Part shown: positions 10,836 to 19,458 of the stretch, one piece after another | How positions within the stretch are numbered: position 1 is the first letter of the stretch | Layout of the letters: every line of letters starts with the position of its first letter | Assembly: GCA_004010835.2 (NCBI GenBank) | Contig: CP030868.2 | Coordinates: 1,798,001-1,862,000, forward strand | Reading direction: 5' to 3' | DNA from: Oenococcus sp. UCMA 16435 | GTDB lineage: Bacteria > Bacillota > Bacilli > Lactobacillales > Lactobacillaceae | Length of the DNA stretch: 64,000 nt | Translations under genes and position numbers: made by a program | Notes under the pieces: generated by a model | The model's input: the letters and a program-made list of their open reading frames with translations, nothing else | Database searches by the model: none | Told to the model about the DNA's origin: nothing

Positions 10836-11318
10836 ATGACGGCAATTTCAAACAGTCAGTTAGAGGCGCTCGTTGAGCGCCTTTCAATTATGTGCTTTCA
10901 TTCTTCTTTTGGGCATACGGTTAAATTTAATAAGCACTTGCGTTCTACTGGTGGACGAGTCGTGTTTCCGAAAAGCGGCCGAAAGATATTGGAAAATAAA
11001 ATCTATATGGAAATCAATCCAAAGCTTGACGACAAAGATCTTCCGGGAATCATTAAGCACGAATTGGCACATTATTATATTTATTTGCATAAAGGTCTTC
11101 ACCGCGAAAATGACCGTGATTTCCAGGCTTTATTAAAAAAACTTGGTGCGCCAAGATATTCGCCGCTTCATTCCAGGCAAAAGTCTTTTTATCTTTATGA
11201 ATGCAAAGCTTCTCACCACCACAAGTATTTACGCAATAGAAGAATAAATTTACGGAAAATGCGCTGCAGTATCGACGGAGCAACTTTGAAACTGGTGTCC
11301 GAGCGCCATTTAAAGTAA
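10836..11318 (+). CDS. SprT-like metalloprotease-fold protein (YdcK family)
   Basis: 160 aa, typical length of Gram-positive SprT-like proteins. A zinc-binding HELAH motif lies at residues 75-79 (KHELAHYYIYLH), within the SprT fold. The C-terminal zinc ribbon normally has two CxxC pairs. Here only the first Cys of each pair remains (YEC-KAS and RC-SID), so that ribbon probably no longer binds zinc. The cellular role of the bacterial family is uncertain. It closes the operon with the P-type ATPase and a helical protein; spacing to the previous gene is 2 bp, and a bidirectional terminator follows. Confidence 0.85.
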   Translation: MTAISNSQLEALVERLSIMCFHSSFGHTVKFNKHLRSTGGRVVFPKSGRKILENKIYMEINPKLDDKDLPGIIKHELAHYYIYLHKGLHRENDRDFQALLKKLGAPRYSPLHSRQKSFYLYECKASHHHKYLRNRRINLRKMRCSIDGATLKLVSERHLK

Positions 11319-11321
11319 ATT

Positions 11322-11346
11322 AAAAACCAGCTTTCGGCTGGTTTTT
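11322..11346. terminator. Bidirectional terminator
   Basis: AAAAACCAGC and GCTGGTTTTT arms with a 5-nt loop, between the converging SprT-like and hpf genes. It works on both strands because both flanks are homopolymeric. Confidence 0.85.
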
Positions 11347-11351
11347 AATTA

Positions 11352-11924
11352 TTATTTGGAACTTTCAACATTTTCTGTTTCGATTAGCCCATATTTTCCA
11401 TCATCTCGTTTGTAGACAATATCCAACTGGTTTGTATCGGAATTGAGGAACAGGAAGAAATCATGGTCAAGCATTTCCATTTGTAATACTGCTTCCTCTA
11501 TGTCCATTGGTTTCAATGATAAAGTCTTTCGACGAATAACGTCGATTTTTTTGTCTTCATTTGTGTCGGAAGGAACCGGATCGATTGCTTCGTTAAAGTC
11601 AATTCCTTTAAAACCTCTTTCTCGAGATTTGCGATTAACTCTTGTCTTAAATTTACGGATTTGCCGCAGCAGCTTGGCAGAAACCAGGTCGACGGCGTTA
11701 TAGAAATCACTTTGTGTCTCTTCGGCACGTAATGTCAGATACGGTAGTGGAATTGTAACTTCGATTTTAAAAGTCTTTTCATTGTATTTCCGAACATTTA
11801 TATGAGCTATAGGATTGTTTTTTTGATCAATATAGTTATTAAGTTTTTCCAAGCGAAGCTCGATGTAGTTATTGATAGCATCCGTTGTACTCATATTTTC
11901 ACCACGAATTTGATATTCAATCAT
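11352..11924 (-). CDS. hpf: Ribosome hibernation promoting factor, long form
   Basis: 190 aa, the long HPF form that dimerises 70S ribosomes into inactive 100S particles in stationary phase. The N-terminal S30AE domain (about residues 1-105) begins MIEYQIRGENMSTTDAI. A basic linker with RKSRERG follows, and the C-terminal dimerisation domain reads KPMDIEEAVLQMEMLDHDFFLF. An AGGAGG Shine-Dalgarno precedes the ATG at 11924. In many Firmicutes this gene sits between comFC and secA. Here that slot (about 57 kb) is empty and hpf stands alone, a local rearrangement. Confidence 0.93.
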   Translation of the reverse strand: MIEYQIRGENMSTTDAINNYIELRLEKLNNYIDQKNNPIAHINVRKYNEKTFKIEVTIPLPYLTLRAEETQSDFYNAVDLVSAKLLRQIRKFKTRVNRKSRERGFKGIDFNEAIDPVPSDTNEDKKIDVIRRKTLSLKPMDIEEAVLQMEMLDHDFFLFLNSDTNQLDIVYKRDDGKYGLIETENVESSK

Positions 11925-12096
11925 AATTTCCTCCTACTTAAATTTTAAACTAGTCTAACACTCAGAGGCTGATTTTTCGATTATTTTAGATTTAATCAGG
12001 TTATTACTGATTTTATTGAATTTAATTGCTAAATTTGACTCTTTTTTGCTTTTTTCCAAGCAGTTCGTCTGTTTTTCTAGTATAATATTTTTGTTC

Positions 12097-12180
12097 GCGG
12101 ACGTGGCGGAATTGGCAGACGCGCAGGATTAAGGATCCTGTGGTAGAAATACCGTATGGGTTCGACTCCCATCGCCCGCA
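12097..12180 (+). tRNA. tRNA-Leu (anticodon AAG)
   Basis: 84-nt class II tRNA with a long variable arm. The anticodon stem CAGGA/TCCTG encloses the loop TTAAGGA, so the anticodon is AAG, reading CUU codons. The T arm ATGGG-TTCGACT-CCCAT is perfect. The acceptor stem GCGGACG/CGCCCGC has one A-C mismatch at pair 5-68, where G-C is usual. CCA is not encoded. A -10 box TATAAT stands at 12081-12086. Confidence 0.95.
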
Positions 12181-12185
12181 TTTTT

Positions 12186-12221
12186 GCTCTTTATCGACAA
12201 AGGTTGATATAGAGCTTTTTT
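12186..12221 (+). terminator. Terminator of tRNA-Leu
   Basis: GCTCT...AGAGC outer stem with an inner TATCGAC/GTTGATA stem, followed by six T residues. Confidence 0.75.
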
Positions 12222-12463
12222 GTTGCTTAAATGCCTTGACATTAGGTTTTCTAGACTTCTTTTAAGCTCATTTTCCTAGGTTTTAATATAACATCCACCT
12301 ATTTCAGTTCACATCCACTTATAATGCTGGTGACTGAAATGGGCATGTTGATTTAAGCGTAATTACGGACAGTGGTTATAATGGAACGACTACGGCTTCT
12401 ACCGGGGCAACGGGCAACAGCAGTTAATGCAAGCACAATACTCTAAATTGACCAGGAACTAGG

Positions 12464-12664
12464 CTACTTGCCAATCGATTTCAAGTTGGGTACAAGGCCA
12501 GTCTTATAAGAAGGTGCGTTAATATCCAGTAACAATGTGCTTTTATCCAACATTGGTTCTTGGATTATTGGTAAGAGCGATGTCGATATTCTAATCACGA
12601 ATACCATGGCTGCTAAGTTAATCACTTCTAATACGACTAATACGACGGATATTATTAATTTCAA
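12464..12664 (-). CDS. Small hydrophobic ORF after MFS exporter (doubtful)
   Basis: 66 aa from a TTG that overlaps the MFS transporter stop (TTGA), with one N-terminal hydrophobic helix followed by a polar tail. I do not recognise it. It could be a true small membrane partner of the exporter or the leftover start of a longer lost gene; the composition is coding-like. Downstream (12343-12427) the opposite strand holds an open Gly/Thr/Ser-rich stretch ending TAA that I also cannot place. Confidence 0.35.
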   Translation of the reverse strand: MKLIISVVLVVLEVINLAAMVFVIRISTSLLPIIQEPMLDKSTLLLDINAPSYKTGLVPNLKSIGK

Positions 12665-14094
12665 TCTTTATATTTTTTTGACTTTTTTACTGACAGAAAC
12701 CAAGCAGGAATAAACATTAATAAAGTAAAACCACATGACCATGCAAATCCTATGTTATAAGAGTTAGCCATCGTTAAGAGAGGAGTCTTTTTAGGATAAC
12801 TAGTGGCAACATTAACAATGATTGTTGAAAGAATAGCAGAACCGGCTGCGCCACCTACTGATTGTAAAATCCTTGTTATAACTGTTGCTTGACCGATTTT
12901 TTCTTTTGGCATACCGATATAGGCAGCGGTCATCAATGGGACACTCATTGCTCCCATACCCAGTCCACGTATAAACAGAACGGAGACTAATAACCAAATA
13001 GCAGTCGAAGTATCGAACCAGACAAAGGGCATAGTTGCTAATAGAGTAATTAACAAGCCAACTATTACGACCCATTTTGGTCCGATTCTATCAGTTAATT
13101 TGCCAGCTTGTGAACGTGTAAAAAACATGCCAATCGCTTGTGAACCCATAATAATTCCGGCGCTTAAGACGCTCTGGCCACGGACTCCTTGAAAATATAA
13201 AGGTAACAACATCATTGGGCCGTTAGTTGTAATGCCAGTTAACATCATCAAGATTGTTGTTAGATTCAAATTTTTATATTTGAAAATATTCAAAGGAACA
13301 ATTGCCTTGTCCGGTTTGATAACTGCGTATAAGACATACATTAATAAGGCTAATACACCCAGAACGATTTCTAGTAAGACATCATCCTGGTTAAATAATG
13401 ATTTGCTGGAGGAATAATTAGAAATTCCAAGGATCATTCCCGCGAAAAATCCTGCTAATAAACCGATCCCCAAAAAATCAATTTTTAGCTTTGGATTAAT
13501 GGCCGGCATAGCTGGAACACCAAAGAAGATTAATAGAAGACCAACTAAAGTCAAGGGAACATTAACCCAAAACATCATATGCCAATTTGCATTACTTATT
13601 ATAAAGGCTCCTAAGACCGGCCCGAGTACCGGGCCAATCATTGTTGGAATTGCGACTGTCGACATAACTGCGCCAATGTTTTTACCGTTTGCGGCTCTCA
13701 TAATTAAGGTCGATAAGGCTGGAATAAGCATACCGGTCCCAGTTCCTTGAATTAATCGACCAATGATTAAAGTTGTAATGGTCGTTGATATCGCAGAAAA
13801 TAATGAACCGATTAAAAACAAAACAAGCGAAAAACTATAAATCCATTTGCCATTAAAACGATCAGTTGCCCAACCTGCCAATGGCACAGTAATACCCATC
13901 ATTAATGTATATCCAGTAATCGTCCATTGCATAACAGAAATCGTCGTGTGCATATCTCTGGTCATGGTCTGGATGGCGATGTTCACCATCGTTGAATCGA
14001 ATATTGGTGCTAATGCACCAAAGGCAAAAATCAAACTGATCCGAAGAAGAGTTGGATCAATTTTTTCTTTTGGTTTAGTTAGTTTTTTCATCAT
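12661..14094 (-). CDS. MFS drug exporter, DHA2 (EmrB/QacA) family
   Basis: 477 aa with 14 predicted membrane helices, the standard DHA2 size. Motif A (GWATDRFNGKW) follows helix 2, and the antiporter motif C (GPVLGPVLGAFI) lies in helix 5. These proton-driven pumps export drugs or other amphipathic compounds. The gene is divergent from a TetR-type regulator 171 bp away, a classic local-repressor arrangement. The shared gap holds repeated TCGATAA-containing sites. The TTGA overlap at its end with a small hydrophobic ORF is noted separately. The substrate cannot be told. Confidence 0.88.
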   Translation of the reverse strand: MMKKLTKPKEKIDPTLLRISLIFAFGALAPIFDSTMVNIAIQTMTRDMHTTISVMQWTITGYTLMMGITVPLAGWATDRFNGKWIYSFSLVLFLIGSLFSAISTTITTLIIGRLIQGTGTGMLIPALSTLIMRAANGKNIGAVMSTVAIPTMIGPVLGPVLGAFIISNANWHMMFWVNVPLTLVGLLLIFFGVPAMPAINPKLKIDFLGIGLLAGFFAGMILGISNYSSSKSLFNQDDVLLEIVLGVLALLMYVLYAVIKPDKAIVPLNIFKYKNLNLTTILMMLTGITTNGPMMLLPLYFQGVRGQSVLSAGIIMGSQAIGMFFTRSQAGKLTDRIGPKWVVIVGLLITLLATMPFVWFDTSTAIWLLVSVLFIRGLGMGAMSVPLMTAAYIGMPKEKIGQATVITRILQSVGGAAGSAILSTIIVNVATSYPKKTPLLTMANSYNIGFAWSCGFTLLMFIPAWFLSVKKSKKYKD

Positions 14095-14106
14095 TTTAAA
14101 TTCCTT

Positions 14107-14197
14107 TAATTATCGAGACGTTTTGTATCGATAAAACAAAGTCATTGTATATCTTTAAAAAAACAAAAGCAATATAGTTACAAGTTGTTTCGATAAT
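14107..14197. promoter_or_regulatory. Probable TetR operators between MFS exporter and TetR gene
   Basis: Three related sites occur in the divergent gap: CGTCTCGATAAT on the minus strand (14107-14118), a near-palindrome GTTTTGTATCGATAAAAC (14120-14137) and TTGTTTCGATAATTT (14184-14198). They share TCGATAA half-sites. Binding by the adjacent TetR protein is inferred from position only. Confidence 0.4.
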
Positions 14198-14265
14198 TTT
14201 TATTTAAAAGATATTTTTGCTAAAATGATTCTTAAGGATTGGAATAATTACTAATTAATAAAACA

Positions 14266-14856
14266 ATGCAGCGAAGAACAAAACAAGAAATCATTAATTC
14301 GATTTACAAAAGTACGCTAGAAATTTTAAATGATAAAGGCTATAAAGCAACCACTTTCCAAAATGTTGCACATCAGGCTGGTACAGCCAGAGCTGTTTTA
14401 TATCGACACTGGGAATCACCCTTTGAATTAATCAATGCTGCGATGGATAATAGGCTGAAACAAAATGAACAAAATTTTTTTTCGATGTCGTTACCAGGTA
14501 TTAGCCTTAGAGGTGATTTGATCTTTGCTTTATCACATTCATTAAAAATGAGTAAAATTCTTGGTCCGGAATTTTTTAGAGCCTTTCTCTGTGAAGCTGG
14601 TAAAAATAATAATATACAAGAACGCCTAAAACATACTCGTCAACTTAATTTATCGATTATGGGCAGAATTATAGAGAAGGCAAAAGCCCGTGGTGAGATA
14701 AGTCAACCAATTGATGAATATTTACAACTCTTACCTTTTGATATGCTTCGATACGAAGTTTTGATCAATGAGAAATCTTTGACATCTCAATTCATCGAAA
14801 AACTAGTAGACGATGTTGTATTACCGTCTTTTATGAAAGAACAAAAGAATGGTTGA
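14266..14856 (+). CDS. TetR/AcrR family transcriptional regulator
   Basis: 196 aa. The N-terminal helix-turn-helix (about residues 9-50, with GYKATTFQNVAHQAGTARAVLYRHW) is typical of TetR. The C-terminal ligand domain is poorly conserved, as usual. It is divergent from a DHA2 exporter, so it most likely represses that gene and itself and releases DNA when an exported compound binds. No strong Shine-Dalgarno is seen before ATG 14266. Confidence 0.87.
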   Translation: MQRRTKQEIINSIYKSTLEILNDKGYKATTFQNVAHQAGTARAVLYRHWESPFELINAAMDNRLKQNEQNFFSMSLPGISLRGDLIFALSHSLKMSKILGPEFFRAFLCEAGKNNNIQERLKHTRQLNLSIMGRIIEKAKARGEISQPIDEYLQLLPFDMLRYEVLINEKSLTSQFIEKLVDDVVLPSFMKEQKNG

Positions 14857-14902
14857 CTAAACTGTGCTAGCAAAAATATTTTTTTAATCTTTATTGAATT
14901 GA

Positions 14903-15223
14903 TTAATACTTATAGAAATTGCAGAAAAAGAAACTAAAGAAGAAGCAAACATAAAAGTCGAGGCACAAAATCTAATTGCTCTTTTCGATATGGCTAAGCA
15001 TAATTATTCCAAACGGAGTTTTAATTACATTTATAAATGCTTTATAGCTTGTAATATAAAATAACACAATCCAAAACCAGGCCCGGAAACAGAAAAAGTG
15101 GCTTTCTTTAAAGAAGAAGAAATTAAAGGGTTGAATTTATCGACTGCTCGAAATCTTCCTAGTGACATTGAAATGATTTTTAATTATCACAGGTCTCCTC
15201 AATGGACCGCAAGGTTAGACTAG
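14903..15223 (+). pseudogene. NUDIX hydrolase remnant, truncated and interrupted
   Basis: Reading from 14903 gives the end of a NUDIX box (KETKEEANIKVEAQNLIALF), then DMAKHNYSKRSFNYIYKCF and, after one in-frame TAA (15062-15064), the C-terminus KVAFFKEEEIKGLNLSTARN...HRSPQWTARLD. This order matches NUDIX hydrolases of the ADP-sugar type with a KHNYP-like segment. The N-terminal half before the NUDIX helix is missing, with a TGA just upstream. The frame is otherwise intact, so decay is recent. The TAA is explainable as CAA to TAA. Confidence 0.75.
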
Positions 15224-15458
15224 TTTTATTTCAATATTAATGTAAACGAATAAGGCATTATTGCTTTCCTATGAATTCCGTTATTATTTCATCGGTGCTC
15301 ACGTAAAAAATAAAAATTTTAAATTTATTAAAAACATCCATTTTTTGATTGGTAGTTTTTTATATCTCTATATGCAAAATGCAGATATCATATATAATTA
15401 CCTATGGATGTCATGGTCGATATCCAATATTTTTATTCATAGTTCACGCTATGATAAG

Positions 15459-15485
15459 TCCTCGCTTTATGCGGGGATTTTTTTG
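15459..15485 (+). terminator. Orphan terminator
   Basis: TCCTCGC/GCGGGGA stem with a TTTAT loop and seven T residues. No gene with a credible product ends here, so it may close an unannotated RNA or be left from lost genes. Confidence 0.6.
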
Positions 15486-15872
15486 GCCTTGATAAGTAGA
15501 AAGCGCTTTCTTTCTATCTTGAATCATGTTAAACTATACATAGGGTTCAAGGGGATCATAAAGCGTATTCTAGATACTGATGAAGACAAGACCCTGTAAG
15601 GGGCAAAATTGGATCTCGAAGGACCCAAGAGCAGTTCTCTTAGCATTCGTGTAATGAAACATTGAGGCGCAAGTCTCAAAGCTACCTACATTGGGATGTG
15701 AACAGTTAGAGGTATCAGGTAGAACTGATTGACTCGAAACTGTAAAGAGGGCTGTTTTTTTATTGTATAGCCAAGGCGCTGGGAAGTATAGCTTAATTAA
15801 GTTATTTCCAAAGAGACCCTTAAGCATCAAACACCGGACTTAGTAATAGACTGGTTTTAGCATGATTATCTT

Positions 15873-15888
15873 GTACCTTAATTGGTAC
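15873..15888. repeat. Palindrome GTACC-N6-GGTAC
   Basis: A perfect 5-bp inverted repeat with TTAATT between the arms, about 34 bp before a terminator. It resembles the palindromes at 19721 and 19889, but with the arms in reverse order. Confidence 0.5.
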
Positions 15889-15921
15889 GAGAGAGTATTA
15901 AAATATTTTTTTGCATACACG

Positions 15922-15948
15922 CACTAGCCTTCTAGGCTGGTGTTTTTT
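15922..15948 (+). terminator. Terminator of candidate RNA
   Basis: CACTAGCC/GGCTGGTG stem (one G-U pair), 5-nt loop and six T residues. Confidence 0.75.
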
Positions 15949-16218
15949 ATTATAATTAATTATTCAAACTAGAAATTATTTATATTTTTTATTTATTTAA
16001 ATTCAATTATGCACATAAAGAAAGCATAAAAGTTCCCAATGACCCAGTGTCGAATAATCGATCTTATGTTTGCGTTTCTTATATGTCATAAAGAAAAAAT
16101 TTTAGTTTATAATTTAATATTTTATCAACATTTGTTTGATGATTTTAATAGTTTCATTTTTAGCAATGTCAACATTCAAATCATTACGATCTTTAAATGT
16201 TGTTACATCATTAACGCC

Positions 16219-16887
16219 ACTCGGCAGGTTGGAACATGTTTAGGAATCGCTATACTTGTAACTTTGCTAAATACTCATATTCAAACGGCAAAAGATCAGA
16301 TTAAAAAAACATCTATAAATATAATCACTCAAAAAAATATATCGCCACATGTAAAAAAAGTGGCCAAAAAACAAATTAAAACTCTTTTCAGCACTTCTAA
16401 TTTTAGTGATGACGATAATGTAAAAATTCAACGTAAAATGAATCATTTGAAAGCAAAAATTAAAAAGGCAGCTCTAAAAGAAAAGGGTGTTCCTAAACCA
16501 AAAATTAATAGCAAGTTACGCATGTTATATGATGGTAGTACCCAAATATATACATCTTCTGATAAAATCGCTCAAGCATATCAGCAATTTGAAAAAAATG
16601 CAGCCTCCTTAACGGAATGTTCCAAAGACAAGAACGTTTCGAAAATTGAGAACAACTTGCAGCTTTTGGATGGAGCTAATCAAAAAGTGGCAACGGCTCA
16701 AAGTTTTTTATCAACAAAAATCGCATTATTGGCACAAGCTAATGAAATGAAATCAGGGTTAAAAGATATAAAAGAATACAAAAATCAAAAAATAGCGCAT
16801 GCTTTTAGTCAAACCTATATTTTTGGTTCAATATTAATAATCATTTGTTCCCCAATAGCTTTATGGACGAATAGAAAAAGAATTTAG
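16219..16887 (+). pseudogene. C-terminal remnant of a DHA2-type MFS exporter with long soluble insert
   Basis: From 16219 the frame reads TRQVGTCLGIAILVTLLNTH, the typical helix 13 of EmrB/QacA-type exporters, and ends with AFSQTYIFGSILIIICSPIA, typical helix 14. Between them lies a lysine-rich, coiled-coil-like stretch of about 170 residues, as seen in some lactic acid bacteria exporters with an extracellular or membrane-proximal insert. The first twelve helices are missing. The 60 codons before 16219, although open from 16039, show no MFS character. No functional transporter can be made. Confidence 0.72.
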
Positions 16888-16984
16888 CACAATCATCCTC
16901 GTATCTATTCTTTTTTAAAAATTATCATGAATATTTAATTTGAGTCGACCTGGTTCACCGTTGATTAAGCACTCAAAGGTGTTT

Positions 16985-17395
16985 TTATATTTCTTTGCTC
17001 AATTGCATAACTCTATCTTTAATTTCATCTCTTACCATTTCAAAAACGTGCATTTTCTCTTCTTCTGTTCCGGATGCCCGAGCTGGGTCAATTAATTCCC
17101 AATGAATTTTTTTAATTGAGGCAGGGGTCATTGGGCAACGATCCTTGGCATCCCCACATAAGGTGACGATTAATTGACATTGTTGTAAATAGTTATTATC
17201 AATAAGTTTTGAATACTGCTTGGAAATATCAATATTAAGCTGCTGCATGACTTTAACGGCGAATGGATTGAGACCGTGTTTTTCAACACCGGCTGATTGG
17301 ATTTTCCAGTCCGAACTTAGATATTTCTTTGCAAAGCCTTCGGCCATTTGGCTTCTAGCGGAATTTCCTGTACAAAGGAAATAGATTTTTTTCAT
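16985..17395 (-). CDS. arsC: Arsenate reductase, thioredoxin-type (LMW-PTP fold)
   Basis: 136 aa, normal for the pI258-type ArsC family, which reduces arsenate to arsenite in the cytoplasm with electrons from thioredoxin. The P-loop [14 protein letters not shown] holds the nucleophile Cys8. The redox pair is in [12 protein letters not shown] (about Cys80 and Cys87). The pI258 enzyme has CTGNSCRS; here the second P-loop Cys is Ala, as in many homologues. No arsB, acr3 or arsR is nearby, so arsenite export would have to come from elsewhere. A divergent or shared regulator is not evident; a LysR gene lies upstream in the same orientation. Confidence 0.88.
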   Translation of the reverse strand: MKKIYFLCTGNSARSQMAEGFAKKYLSSDWKIQSAGVEKHGLNPFAVKVMQQLNIDISKQYSKLIDNNYLQQCQLIVTLCGDAKDRCPMTPASIKKIHWELIDPARASGTEEEKMHVFEMVRDEIKDRVMQLSKEI

Positions 17396-17513
17396 GAGTG
17401 GATATTCCTTGTCTATAGATCACGTTAATTATATTCGCAAACGGTCTCTTTTTGCTGAAGACTTTTTTAAATACTATTGAATATATATGGTTTGGTCAGA
17501 GATACTCGAAATG

Positions 17514-18395
17514 CTAATTAACACAGTATTCTTTTTTTACTTCTTGAACAAAGTTGCTCGCTATTTTGGAAAGTTTAGTGTTTTTCTTCCAAATAATTGC
17601 ATTATAAGTGAACAACTCTTTATTGATTATTTGGCAATAATTGATTTTATTTTTATCAACAAACTTCAACCAATCTTTGGGAATTATCGCAATGCCGAGA
17701 TTTTTTTCGGCCAATGAGATCAGGGTAGTCGTATTGTCAATTTTTACTGCGATATTTGGTTTAAAACCATATTTTTGGCATAAATTTTTTATAGTTGTTT
17801 CATATCGTTTGTAAATTAATAAAGGTTTATCTGCAAGTGAAGATATATTTATTTGATTATTTTCCAAGACAAATTGTGAATTTTTACTTGAAATTGCCAT
17901 CATAGGTTCGTTAGACAAATGAATAATTTCAAATTTATCCGAATTTAACGGGGTACAAATAATTCCAATTTCAATCAAGTCGTCCTCTATTGAGGAAAGT
18001 ATTCTAGCGGTTGTGATTTCTTCGATTGAAAATTTTACTTTGGGAAACTTTTCATTGAAGTTGGCTATCCATTCCGGAAGTGCTCCGCTGCCAATTGAGG
18101 AAGTTACTCCGATAGATAACGATCCATTTTTGCCGGTTGATATCTCTGAAATTTCGTTATTAATGCTGGCGTACAGCTTGAGCAACTGTTTGCCGCGTTC
18201 ATAAAGCATTCTTCCCGATTCGGTAAGTTTCATATGACGAGTATTGCGTTCTAACAAAACCGTATTGTATTCTTTTTCAATTTTTTTTAATTGTTGACTC
18301 AAAAATGGTTGAGGCAAACCTAATTTTTGAGCTGCCGTTGAAATACTGAGATTATCAGTAATTTCGATAAAATGTTCTAATTGTTTTATATTCAA
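17514..18395 (-). CDS. LysR family transcriptional regulator
   Basis: 293 aa, full length. The N-terminal winged helix-turn-helix begins MNIKQLEHFIEITDNLSIS and includes AAQKLGLPQPFLSQQLKKIE. A substrate-binding domain (about residues 90-290) follows. It is divergent from an EamA-type exporter whose start lies about 145 bp away. LysR proteins usually activate the divergent neighbour when a small effector binds, so control of that exporter is the likely job. The gap is AT-rich with no obvious T-N11-A site that I would defend. Confidence 0.9.
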   Translation of the reverse strand: MNIKQLEHFIEITDNLSISTAAQKLGLPQPFLSQQLKKIEKEYNTVLLERNTRHMKLTESGRMLYERGKQLLKLYASINNEISEISTGKNGSLSIGVTSSIGSGALPEWIANFNEKFPKVKFSIEEITTARILSSIEDDLIEIGIICTPLNSDKFEIIHLSNEPMMAISSKNSQFVLENNQINISSLADKPLLIYKRYETTIKNLCQKYGFKPNIAVKIDNTTTLISLAEKNLGIAIIPKDWLKFVDKNKINYCQIINKELFTYNAIIWKKNTKLSKIASNFVQEVKKEYCVN

Positions 18396-18539
18396 TTTGC
18401 CTTCTCCTTAATATTGCTTCGTATCAATTTATATTTTAAATATTATAAATGTATAAGTAAACTGGCATTTTTATTATAAGAATATTTTGATTATTATTGC
18501 TTATAGTGTTTATGATATTTTGATTGAGGAGTGTTCGTT

Positions 18540-19424
18540 GTGAAAATGAAAAGATCTGTTGCTATTTTGTTATTAGTTTTGGCTAGCCTTTTTTGGGCTG
18601 GTAACTATGTTTTTGGAAAATATATCATAAATTCTTTAAAACCGATTCAGATTAATTTTTTAAGATGGCTGTTAGCCGGAATTATTCTATTGCCTTTATC
18701 TCAAATCCTTGAAAAGCCATCTTGGAAAAAAGTATGGAAAGAGTGGCCAATTCTATTAGTACTTTCAATATTTGGAATTATTGGTTATAACGTTTTATTG
18801 TATAAGGCGCTTTCTTTCACAAGCTCTATTAATGCGGCTTTGATAAATTCTGTTAATCCTGCCCTGATTGCTGTTTTTGCTTCATTAATTCTAAAAGAGG
18901 GTATGAACAAAATTAATATATTGGGAATTTTTATTTCTTTATTGGGAGTCTTATTGGTTTTGACATACGGAAATCTATTAAAGATCTTTTCAATTAGCTA
19001 CAATCAAGGCGATTTTTACATGATTTTAGTGATTGTTTCATGGACAATCTATACTTTGTTAGCCAAAAAAATTAGCTATTTACCGCCAATTGCTTCGACA
19101 AGTGTAATTGTCTTTTTTAGCTTAATTATTATGCTTCCTTTTTTTATAAACTCGAATTTTAATTGGTCGTTTAAAGCACCAACCTTTTACAGCATTATTT
19201 ATTTAGGTTTATTTCCATCGGTAGGTTCGTTGGTGTTTTGGAACAGTGCCGTTCCGGTTATTGGAGCAGGGAAGTCTGGTATCTTTTTAAACCTGATTAC
19301 AGTATTTACCGTCATTATCAGTGTTATTTTAGGCAACAAGGTAACTGCTATTCAAATAATTGGTGGAGCAATTGTAATTTTGGGAGTTTATTTAACTAAC
19401 AAGAAAACTGGCCAACTAAATTAA
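18540..19424 (+). CDS. EamA/DMT family transporter
   Basis: About 294 aa with ten hydrophobic helices and two EamA repeats, first with LFWAGNYVFGKYII and second with SWTIYTLLAKKISYLPP. Drug/metabolite transporters of this kind mostly export amino acids or other metabolites. I place the start at GTG 18540, nine bases after GAGGA (18526-18530); an upstream GTG at 18531 touches the Shine-Dalgarno and is unlikely. The gene is divergent from a LysR regulator. The substrate is unknown. Confidence 0.87.
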   Translation: MKMKRSVAILLLVLASLFWAGNYVFGKYIINSLKPIQINFLRWLLAGIILLPLSQILEKPSWKKVWKEWPILLVLSIFGIIGYNVLLYKALSFTSSINAALINSVNPALIAVFASLILKEGMNKINILGIFISLLGVLLVLTYGNLLKIFSISYNQGDFYMILVIVSWTIYTLLAKKISYLPPIASTSVIVFFSLIIMLPFFINSNFNWSFKAPTFYSIIYLGLFPSVGSLVFWNSAVPVIGAGKSGIFLNLITVFTVIISVILGNKVTAIQIIGGAIVILGVYLTNKKTGQLN

Positions 19425-19458
19425 ATGGAGCTTATTTTAGGGCGTTTCAAATGGTCAG

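Larger units (their letters stand above)
15519..15948 (+). other. Unexplained GC-richer, hairpin-rich block; candidate noncoding RNA
   Basis: Between two decayed genes lies a block visibly richer in G and C than its flanks but with no plausible protein. Hairpins seen include AAGAG/CTCTT (about 15626-15640), TTGAG/CTCAA (about 15662-15679), and ACAGTT (15701-15706) with AACTGT (15738-15743). Promoter-like TTGAAT lies at 15519 and TATACA at 15535, but their mutual spacing is poor. A strong terminator ends the block at 15948. I compared it by eye with RNase P, tmRNA, SRP, 6S and T-box signatures and found no match. It could also be part of a lost mobile element. Confidence 0.4.

Noticed and set aside
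15261..15599. 112-codon plus-strand frame
   Set aside because: Extremely AT-driven residue mix, crosses an internal terminator, no homology seen.
15570..15830. 86-codon open frame on the minus strand in the hairpin-rich block
   Set aside because: No ribosome site, Cys/Ser-rich odd composition and strong RNA-like stems; more likely a by-product of a structured RNA.
15519..15948. RNase P RNA, tmRNA or T-box identity for the GC-richer block
   Set aside because: The conserved P4 GAGGAAAGTCC, tmRNA ends and T-box GGTGGxACC core are all missing.
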